Of a stretch of 10,677 nt of DNA, positions 1 to 4,914 are shown one piece after another; the stretch's first letter is position 1, and each line of letters opens with the position of its first letter. Below the pieces are notes generated by a model that searched no databases, was not told the origin of the DNA, and worked only from the letters and a program-made list of their open reading frames with translations. A program made the position numbers and the translations under genes. Source of the stretch: Acidobacteriaceae bacterium (GTDB lineage: Bacteria > Acidobacteriota > Terriglobia > Terriglobales > Acidobacteriaceae); contig PLBX01000219.1 of the NCBI GenBank assembly GCA_003135495.1, positions 5,747-16,423 of the forward strand, given 5' to 3'.

Positions 1-2264
1 GCTCCCGCCGCTTCGAGCCTGATGTTGATTCCGTCCTGCATTAAGCGAAAGCCGGACATCTCAACGGATTCGCCCCGATTTTCAAATGTGACTCTGTAAG
101 ATGCGGAGGAGTCAAGTCCGCGGGGAAAAAAATGGTAGACCGGATCTTCAAGACTCGAGGTTCGAAAGAGAGCTGTGACATCTTTTTTCTTGTCGGCGCT
201 AGCGTATTCGAGCACGACCCAGGGCGACTCTTCGAAGAAGGGTGTGGTGGGAGTGTGATGGTAGACGATGCTGTCGCGCAAAATGGGTCGCAATTCCCGC
301 TTGTAGAGATCTACACCAGAGCGAATTTTATCGCGCAGAACCGGGTTCAACTCGGCGAGCGTGGGAGCGATTCCGCGAAAGATCGGCAGGGACATCTGCA
401 CCTGCCGCAACTGAGAGCTAATATCGCCATCGCCGGCAAGATCGGGAACTTCGGTGCCGAAGGTGCGCAGAAGAATTTCCGGGGGAAGCACCCACGTCAT
501 GCCGTTCAGAATTTTGACGCCACGGGGTTCGCGCATCCAATCGGAAAGTTCGGTGTTGTCGAAGCGGTGCAGGATGCCCCAATCCAGGCGTCCGCCGCCG
601 CCTGCGCAATTCTGAAAAATAACTTTGGGAAATTCTTGCCGCAGCCGGTCGAACATAGCGTAAAGATTTTCGACGTGGCGCCAGGATGAATTCTCGACGA
701 AACCCTCGCGAAGCTGATTGCCATCTTCTTCGACAGACATGTTGTAGTCGATGCGAAACACATCGAGGTCGTACTTGCGGATAATCCTGGCAATCTCTGA
801 TTCCATCCACTTGGCGACCACCGGATTTCCCACGTCCAGGTGGCGGCCATTGGCAATCGGCTGACCGTTGCGAGTCAAAATCCAGTCGGGATGTTCTTTT
901 CGCAATTTCGATGCTGCTCCCGCGCCTTCAATTTCAACCCACAACCCGAAGCGCAACCCCTTTTTACGCGCATACTCCCGAATCGGCTGAATATCGTTGG
1001 GCAGCCAGTTGCCGGCATACCAATCCCCGACGTTTTGATACCAGATGTTCGGCTCGGGCCCATACCAACCGGCATCGATAAGGAATGTCTCCGCGCCAAT
1101 ATCAGCGGCCATGTCGATTTCGCGATCGATGCCTGCTTCGGTCTCATGATCGACGATATAACCGCGATGATTGGCTTCCACATCGAAAACGTGTTCTGAA
1201 GGAGTCCGTGGGAGAACGTCCCGGCGAACGTGGTCGAGTAGTGCCTGAGTGACGTGATCCAGATCCGACTTCATGCAGAGAATATGCGTCTCGGGTGTCT
1301 TGACCACCTCGCCCGGGCTCATCACACGCAAGGCCGGATCGGCCGACGCTGGGCCCATGTCAAAGAACAATCGGGCCTCGTTGACCGGCCTGTCGACTGA
1401 GTCTGATCTGTCGACTTGCGATTTTTCTACCTTGCTGGTAACTCGGATTCTCCAGTTCGCGCTCCAGGCCAGCGAAGCAACAAACCATTCGCCGGTTGCA
1501 TTATTACGAGCGAAAAATGTGGGATGTCCCCATCCCGATTTACCCCGCTCTCCTGTGATGATTTTCGTTTCGTTAATAACAGGATCGAAGCGCCATGCTC
1601 CTTCGTATCCCCATTTGCTGTACTGTGCGTACCCTACGTCGTAAACATCTTCGGAGTCCGGTGGAAGTTTCTCCGCAAAATTTGGCGTATGCCAGAGTTG
1701 ACCTGCCCACGGCGATACGTCTGAGATTGCGGTGGGACGTTGCCCCGTATTGTTTATTTCAAGCCAGCGAACCATTACCGGGCCGCCGTTCAGCAGGGTT
1801 TCAACCTTTACGCGAATGGGGCGGACGCTGCTTTCCAATTCGACTGTCACCAGCAACCCGTTCGGATTGGTGAGTTGAGATGCTCCGATCCATTTCCACG
1901 TTCCTGAAAGTTCTTGTCCTTCCATGGCGAGTTTGAAAGCGTCGACTGGCAAGATGTCCATCTGCTGACGCTCGCCTTCCAGTTGAATATCGGCCACGAT
2001 TTGCCCGCTCGATTCCCAATACCGACTCACCCAATGGCCATTGCGCAGCTCTTCATCGCAAACTGTGAGGCCGGAACTGAAACGAACTCCTGGGAATACT
2101 CCGGTGCGAATCACTGCCGACCTCGGCCCCTGTTCCATGGCAACTGCTCCAAATGAAACCGAGCGAAGAACACACAAAAAGAAAAGGGCCACAATAGCGT
2201 TGGCGGAGTTGATCCATCTGCGAGAGTTGCTCCTCGCTCGGACTATCTCGCCAAAACATTCCAT
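1..2264 (-). CDS. Exported GH36 alpha-galactosidase (C-terminal end cut by window edge)
   Basis: A single unbroken frame reads from ATG at 2264 to the left edge (about 755 codons, no stop seen), so the gene is 3' truncated by the window. An in-frame TAA about 60 bases upstream limits the start. AGAGGGGG/AAGGG lies just before the ATG, and an in-frame GTG 39 bases upstream is the alternative. Residues 1-42 form a long basic n-region, a hydrophobic core (AIVALFFLCVL) and an AVA cleavage site, indicating Sec export. The N-terminal beta-domain spans about 45-340 and the TIM barrel about 345-660. IDAGWYG (D397) and FGLWVE are barrel motifs. FRIDYN places the nucleophile at D506. NCAGGGGRLD (C553-D560) is followed by LSDWM with acid/base D575. 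The 69-residue spacing between the two Asp residues fits GH36. A C-terminal beta-domain follows, and only its last strands are missing. Expected activity: release of terminal alpha-galactose (or a related alpha-sugar) from oligosaccharides in the periplasm or outside. The usual KWD is RID here, so exact specificity is uncertain. Confidence 0.92.
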   Translation of the reverse strand, partial: MECFGEIVRARSNSRRWINSANAIVALFFLCVLRSVSFGAVAMEQGPRSAVIRTGVFPGVRFSSGLTVCDEELRNGHWVSRYWESSGQIVADIQLEGERQQMDILPVDAFKLAMEGQELSGTWKWIGASQLTNPNGLLVTVELESSVRPIRVKVETLLNGGPVMVRWLEINNTGQRPTAISDVSPWAGQLWHTPNFAEKLPPDSEDVYDVGYAQYSKWGYEGAWRFDPVINETKIITGERGKSGWGHPTFFARNNATGEWFVASLAWSANWRIRVTSKVEKSQVDRSDSVDRPVNEARLFFDMGPASADPALRVMSPGEVVKTPETHILCMKSDLDHVTQALLDHVRRDVLPRTPSEHVFDVEANHRGYIVDHETEAGIDREIDMAADIGAETFLIDAGWYGPEPNIWYQNVGDWYAGNWLPNDIQPIREYARKKGLRFGLWVEIEGAGAASKLRKEHPDWILTRNGQPIANGRHLDVGNPVVAKWMESEIARIIRKYDLDVFRIDYNMSVEEDGNQLREGFVENSSWRHVENLYAMFDRLRQEFPKVIFQNCAGGGGRLDWGILHRFDNTELSDWMREPRGVKILNGMTWVLPPEILLRTFGTEVPDLAGDGDISSQLRQVQMSLPIFRGIAPTLAELNPVLRDKIRSGVDLYKRELRPILRDSIVYHHTPTTPFFEESPWVVLEYASADKKKDVTALFRTSSLEDPVYHFFPRGLDSSASYRVTFENRGESVEMSGFRLMQDGINIRLEAAG
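1386..1427 (-). repeat. Ser/Asp/basic linker with repeated AGTCGACAG inside the GH36 N-terminal domain
   Basis: Residues 280-293 of the GH36 protein read EKSQVDRSDSVDRP. At the DNA level AGTCGACAG occurs twice, 18 bases apart. The stretch is polar and low in complexity, and lies between beta-strands of the N-terminal domain. It occupies about the same place as the longer Lys-Ser repeat of the second GH-D gene in this window. It is too short and degenerate to be sure it is a true tandem repeat. Confidence 0.35.
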
Positions 2265-2314
2265 TGCGACCCTTGCCCCCTCTAATCTTCCATTCCACTT
2301 CACGGGTGACCTTC

Positions 2315-2357
2315 GCCAATTCCTGGATTAGGGGAAGACTTCCCTAGTCCCATTGGC
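2315..2357 (-). promoter_or_regulatory. Long imperfect hairpin in the leader of the GH36 gene
   Basis: Outer arms GCCAAT (2315-2320) and ATTGGC (2352-2357) pair perfectly. Inside them GGATTAGGGGAAG faces CTTCCCTAGTCC, with one mismatch and one bulge. The element ends 51 bases before the GH36 start and about 170 bases after the symporter stop. Neither side has a run of T, so it is not a standard intrinsic terminator. Read as RNA it would be a stable stem in the 5' leader of the GH36 message. It could affect stability, processing or translation, or simply mark the 3' boundary of the symporter transcript. As DNA it is also a dyad that a protein could bind. Confidence 0.45.
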
Positions 2358-2427
2358 TAATCGGTGCCCACAACCTGAGCTAGTGAAACGAATCAGAAAG
2401 GGTCTTGCTCTCAGATTTCCACTGGGA

Positions 2428-2472
2428 ACAATACTAAACTGGAAACTATATCGTCAACAGTTTTGTTGACAT
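2428..2472 (-). promoter_or_regulatory. Candidate GntR operator and promoter for the GH36 gene
   Basis: A perfect dyad, GTCAACA-GTTT-TGTTGAC, occupies 2453-2470, between the symporter stop and the GH36 start. The block CAGTTTTGTTGACAT (2458-2472) is repeated exactly, on the other strand, before the symporter gene at 3689-3703. The GT-N2-AC core resembles the GT/AC dyads bound by FadR-subfamily GntR proteins. On the minus strand TTGACG (2457-2452) could be a -35 box overlapping the dyad, with TATTGT (2433-2428) 18 bases on as a weak -10. That would give a leader of about 155 bases. The dyad is seen directly; its function is inferred. Confidence 0.5.
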
Positions 2473-2527
2473 AATAATCTGAAGATGTTGCTTCTCCCAG
2501 GGATTTTCGCCTTGGCACGGCTACTCG

Positions 2528-3592
2528 CTAGCTGTTCACATGAACTGGATTGGCAAAAAGAATACTCGCGGATTGAGCCCGTCCCGCATAGCTGAGAATC
2601 GCGATGGCCAGTACCAGAAAGCCTACTCCCAGAACCATTATCGTAATTGGACGAGTACCCGTCCGCGCCCACTCGCCAGTTGCGACGCCAAAAACCGTAC
2701 TCGCCACGACAATTGCTGCGAGAAACAACGGCCAGCCAATAGCCGTACCCAAATCGCCCAGTTTGACAGTGGAAATGCTGTAGAGAATGATGCTCCCATA
2801 CCAGAGCAGCCCCATAGTGGCCCCCACCAGCCAGTAATACCAAGTGCCGGGAAGGCGAAGGTCTTTCACGTTGCCCTTCTTGCGCATGAGAATGTAACAG
2901 TAAATCGCGCCCGGCAAGAATCCCGCGTACAGGCAAGGCAACCATACCGCATTCGACATCATGGCAAGACTGGCGCCGTGCTCCTGCGCTGCGCGCTGAA
3001 TGCTTCCGCCATAGGCGAGCCCCAGGTTCAGCATCGAACCCAGAATGCCGGAAACAAAAGCCAGCAAATAACCCACCCAAAAACCGTGGCGCACATCGGC
3101 GCTGGCCTGTTGCAGAGCACCCTCTCTATGCTTTCCCGCCAGTCCACAAAGCGCCACTCCTACAATAATCGACAGCACTCCCAGAAAAATCAGGCCACCT
3201 TGCCGCGTCATGATCTGATCCGAATGCTGAGCGATTAGCGGCGTAAGCGCGCCGACGGCAGCCGAAGTTCCGAGACACACAGCGAAACTGATGGCCAGTC
3301 CTAATCGACTCAGGGCTAAACCGAAAAAAACGAGAGACACGCCCCAACTCGCGCCAAACAACACCATGGCCGTCAAGGTTCCCATCGAAACACTGTTATA
3401 GGTCGACGCTAATTGGGGGACGGTAAGTAGTGCAATTATAGTTGGCACCACGGCAACACCGAAAACGGAAAAAGCAAACCATGAATGTTCCCATTGCCAT
3501 TTCTTATTCAGCTTCATGGGAAGAGAATAGGCAGCATTCATGATCGCGGCACATAAAACCAGGAGGACCGCCTGTACAGTTTGTGAAGCCAT
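2528..3592 (-). CDS. RhaT-family sugar/proton symporter, inner membrane
   Basis: A 354-residue integral membrane protein of the L-rhamnose-proton symporter family (DMT superfamily). About ten hydrophobic segments are visible, near residues 3-22, 37-58, 70-92, 97-120, 134-152, 171-191, 214-236, 253-275, 285-304 and 313-337. Family landmarks recalled from E. coli RhaT (about 344 residues) are present: KLNKKWQWE after the first segment, an SxGxL/FGAxWG stretch in segment 3, and GEWARTGTRPITIMVLG before the last segment. The frame opens at a GTG (3604); ATG at 3592 is preferred because GGAA lies about 8 bases before it and the protein then starts like RhaT. The gene follows the regulator gene in the same direction and precedes the GH36 gene. 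No rhamnose catabolic genes are in view, so the substrate may be galactose or another sugar rather than rhamnose. Length is normal and no defects are seen. Confidence 0.88.
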   Translation of the reverse strand: MASQTVQAVLLVLCAAIMNAAYSLPMKLNKKWQWEHSWFAFSVFGVAVVPTIIALLTVPQLASTYNSVSMGTLTAMVLFGASWGVSLVFFGLALSRLGLAISFAVCLGTSAAVGALTPLIAQHSDQIMTRQGGLIFLGVLSIIVGVALCGLAGKHREGALQQASADVRHGFWVGYLLAFVSGILGSMLNLGLAYGGSIQRAAQEHGASLAMMSNAVWLPCLYAGFLPGAIYCYILMRKKGNVKDLRLPGTWYYWLVGATMGLLWYGSIILYSISTVKLGDLGTAIGWPLFLAAIVVASTVFGVATGEWARTGTRPITIMVLGVGFLVLAIAILSYAGRAQSASILFANPVHVNS

Positions 3593-3637
3593 GAGGTTTT
3601 CCACGCTTTCTGAACCGGCCGAGCAAACACTTCGATT

Positions 3638-3663
3638 TTGGGTTCATGGCAGTTAGAGCCCAA
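3638..3663 (-). promoter_or_regulatory. Short inverted repeat in the symporter leader
   Basis: TTGGGTTC (3638-3645) faces GAGCCCAA (3656-3663), 8 bases with one mismatch and a 10-base loop, 46 bases before the symporter start. No T-run follows on either strand. It may be a leader stem-loop or chance. The rest of the 144-base gap between regulator and symporter holds only the candidate operator listed separately. Confidence 0.25.
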
Positions 3664-3688
3664 GCCCTGAAGCACTGGGGATAGTATC

Positions 3689-3710
3689 ATGTCAACAAAA
3701 CTGACAACAT
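3689..3710 (-). promoter_or_regulatory. Candidate GntR operator before the symporter gene
   Basis: ATGTCAACAAAACTG (3689-3703) is identical to the reverse complement of 2458-2472. Extending leftward, the match is 18 of 20 positions. The second half is TGACAACAT rather than the TGTTGAC of the other site, so this copy is a degenerate dyad of TTGTC/GTTGAC half-sites. It lies about 97 bases upstream of the symporter ATG, right after the regulator stop. No convincing -10 box could be placed for the symporter. Its regulatory role is inferred from position and repetition. Confidence 0.45.
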
Positions 3711-3736
3711 TAGCTTCGTGACGGAGCGGTTACGAG

Positions 3737-4474
3737 TTACAGAGGGGGAGCGAAGGGGTTTTCCAGATTATGGGTCCAATCGGCACTTGCAAATCCGCTG
3801 AAAGCCGAGCTGTGATCGAAGATTCGCGTGTATAAGGCGCCAAAGTATCGCTCGACCTCGGCCTCGATTTTCTCGAGTGGCGTTTTCAGAATCATTCGAA
3901 CATATTGCTCGTGGTTCTCTCGCCGGTTCGCCAGAGGTATGCGAGACGAATAGCCACGCGCAATAATGAAAATATAAGGATTCATCAGTAGATTGAGAGT
4001 GCGATAAAGGAGAGGTTGATTGGAGGCCTTCCAGATGGTGCGATGCAGTTCCATGTCAGCGTCAAAGAACTGTTCTTCGTTATTTTTGGCGGCCGCTGTT
4101 TTCAGTTTCTTCAGCGTCCGGCTGAGAAGCTGTGAAGCGTCGATGGACGAATTCTCGCGCATGTAGCGCACGCATAATCCTTCGAGTTTCGCCCGCATGC
4201 GAAAAATAACGCCGATTTCGGCTAATGAGATATCGCGGATAAAAGTGCCACGTCTCGAAGTTGTCACCACCAGGCCGTCCCGCTCCAGGCGCAAGAGGGC
4301 CTCTCGAACGGGTCCACGGCTCACCTCTAACTCCCGAGCGAGGTCCTCTTCGATAATGCGTTGTCGCGGCCGCAGTTTACCGGCGTGAATAGCTTTGCGA
4401 AGATGAGCTTCTACCCGCTTGCTGGCGGATATGCCGCGGTCCGGTTTAGCCGAGTGGCTCTTTGCAGTTCGCAT
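3737..4474 (-). CDS. GntR-family transcriptional regulator, FadR/FCD subfamily
   Basis: A 245-residue cytoplasmic DNA-binding protein. Residues about 17-85 form the winged helix: KAIHAGKLRPRQRIIEEDLA, then the recognition region EVSRGPVREALLRLERDGLV (50-69), then the wing TTSRRGTFI. Residues about 90-222 are an all-helical FCD effector domain with DMELHRTIWKASNQPLL (D140, H144) and ENHEQYV (H188). The last metal-ligand His expected in the ERHL-like helix is Tyr (VERYF, Y210), so metal binding may be altered. FCD regulators usually repress uptake and catabolic genes until a sugar acid or organic acid binds. Here it is divergent from the receptor gene and upstream of the symporter and GH36 genes, all of which have a candidate operator. 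ATG 4474 is the only reasonable start: an in-frame TAA lies three codons upstream and no later in-frame start precedes the HTH. No ribosome binding site is visible. Confidence 0.92.
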   Translation of the reverse strand: MRTAKSHSAKPDRGISASKRVEAHLRKAIHAGKLRPRQRIIEEDLARELEVSRGPVREALLRLERDGLVVTTSRRGTFIRDISLAEIGVIFRMRAKLEGLCVRYMRENSSIDASQLLSRTLKKLKTAAAKNNEEQFFDADMELHRTIWKASNQPLLYRTLNLLMNPYIFIIARGYSSRIPLANRRENHEQYVRMILKTPLEKIEAEVERYFGALYTRIFDHSSAFSGFASADWTHNLENPFAPPL

Positions 4475-4486
4475 CGACGTGCGTTA

Positions 4487-4515
4487 TATATAAGCTGGAT
4501 TCTACTAAAAGACAA
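4487..4515 (-). promoter_or_regulatory. Candidate promoter for a leaderless regulator transcript
   Basis: On the minus strand TTGTCT (4515-4510), a 17-base spacer and TATATA (4492-4487) form a plausible sigma-70 promoter. Transcription would begin about 4480, only a few bases before the regulator ATG at 4474. No purine-rich Shine-Dalgarno sequence precedes that ATG. The TATATATA tract is symmetrical, so some plus-strand initiation is also possible. This comes from box matching by eye only. Confidence 0.4.
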
Positions 4516-4529
4516 GGACTTCGTTGACG

Positions 4530-4560
4530 CGCAAGCTCGCACCCCGCTTGCGTTTTCTTT
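4530..4560 (+). terminator. Possible intrinsic terminator within the divergent region
   Basis: CGCAAGC (4530-4536) and GCTTGCG (4546-4552) form a perfect 7-bp stem with a 9-base loop, followed directly by TTTTCTTT (4553-4560). The orientation is plus strand. It lies upstream of the likely receptor promoter and just downstream of the regulator's promoter. It may stop stray plus-strand transcription from the symmetrical TATATATA tract, or end a short RNA. The stem is short, so it could be incidental. Confidence 0.4.
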
Positions 4561-4602
4561 CAGGCCGCCGAATTACGGGACGTTTCCTCGCACATTCCCA
4601 CG

Positions 4603-4612
4603 TTGTCGACAA
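4603..4612. promoter_or_regulatory. TTGTCGACAA palindrome, candidate GntR operator
   Basis: A perfect 10-base palindrome in the regulator/receptor intergenic region. TTGT-N2-ACAA is close to the TnGTnnnACnA pattern described for FadR-subfamily regulators, with a centre one base shorter. It lies about 130 bases from the regulator start, so autoregulation or control of the receptor are both possible. GTCGAC alone is common in this DNA; the flanking TT/AA and the non-coding position are what make it a candidate. Confidence 0.35.
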
Positions 4613-4709
4613 ATAGGCGACAGTTCCACCGCGCAGATACTGTTTTCGACGCCCCTGAAGCACAGCATGGTACAAATTTCCATATACGTTACGCGGATGC
4701 TCGCAATGG

Positions 4710-4768
4710 TTGTAGACATTAGTGTTGACAATATTTCTCTTGACACCCGTTTAAATATAAGTTAACTT
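4710..4768 (+). promoter_or_regulatory. Receptor promoter region with paired candidate operators
   Basis: TTGTAGACAT (4710-4719) and TGTTGACA (4723-4730) have GTNNAC cores centred 12 bases apart, close to one helical turn. TGTTGACA is shared with the two operators on the minus-strand side. A second TTGACA (4740-4745) can act as a -35 box, with TAACTT 17 bases later (4763-4768) as a weak -10. TATAAG at 4756-4761 is a better -10 match but has no good -35. Either way the receptor message would have a leader of 130-150 bases. Motifs are seen; the promoter assignment is uncertain. Confidence 0.4.
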
Positions 4769-4810
4769 CCGCGACGGTCTATGAGAGCTCGCCGAGCTAC
4801 GTTGCTAATC

Positions 4811-4825
4811 CACTGCGCGGCAGTG
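4811..4825 (+). promoter_or_regulatory. Small stem-loop in the receptor leader
   Basis: CACTGC (4811-4816), loop GCG, GCAGTG (4820-4825): a perfect 6-bp stem. A weaker 5-bp stem (AGCTC/GAGCT, 4786-4798) precedes it. Both would lie in the receptor 5' leader. No resemblance to a known riboswitch was recognised. Confidence 0.25.
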
Positions 4826-4868
4826 TTGCCACCAGAAGCCCTATGCTCCATGAGCGCCTCCGACCCGG

Positions 4869-4880
4869 GGACAATTGTCC
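4869..4880. promoter_or_regulatory. Perfect 12-base palindrome GGACAATTGTCC before the receptor gene
   Basis: The palindrome ends 20 bases before the receptor Shine-Dalgarno sequence. It contains the GACAA and TTGTC half-sites seen in TTGTCGACAA at 4603-4612, but in everted order. It could be an additional operator or a roadblock site inside the transcribed leader. Function is inferred from symmetry and position only. Confidence 0.35.
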
Positions 4881-4900
4881 AATCGAAAGTGCTGTCGTCC

Positions 4901-4907
4901 AAGGAGG
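4901..4907 (+). promoter_or_regulatory. Strong ribosome binding site that sets the receptor start
   Basis: AAGGAGG is a full match to the anti-Shine-Dalgarno. It lies 7 bases before ATG 4915 and 4 before ATG 4912. It rules out the more upstream in-frame ATG at 4843, whose product would place 23 non-hydrophobic residues ahead of the signal peptide. Confidence 0.85.
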
Positions 4908-4914
4908 CTCCATG

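Noticed and set aside
132..689. A 185-codon plus-strand open frame opposite the GH36 gene
   Set aside because: It is antisense to a continuous GH36 frame with recognisable catalytic motifs, and its product has no domain-like features.
418..1183. Short minus-strand frames that could suggest a broken or frameshifted GH36 gene
   Set aside because: They are in other frames. The true frame is intact from 2264 to the left edge, and the motif positions checked (397, 506, 553, 575) are all in phase.
2540..3238. A 232-codon plus-strand open frame opposite the symporter gene
   Set aside because: Its composition is that of an antisense shadow (many Gln, His, Arg, Asn). The opposite strand encodes a clear RhaT-family membrane protein.
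4361..4765. A 134-codon plus-strand open frame overlapping the regulator start and its promoter
   Set aside because: It runs antisense through the helix-turn-helix coding region and across likely promoters, and has no family resemblance.
4843..4911. Upstream in-frame ATG as start of the receptor
   Set aside because: It would put 23 polar residues ahead of the signal peptide and has no Shine-Dalgarno sequence. AAGGAGG at 4901-4907 marks the later ATG.
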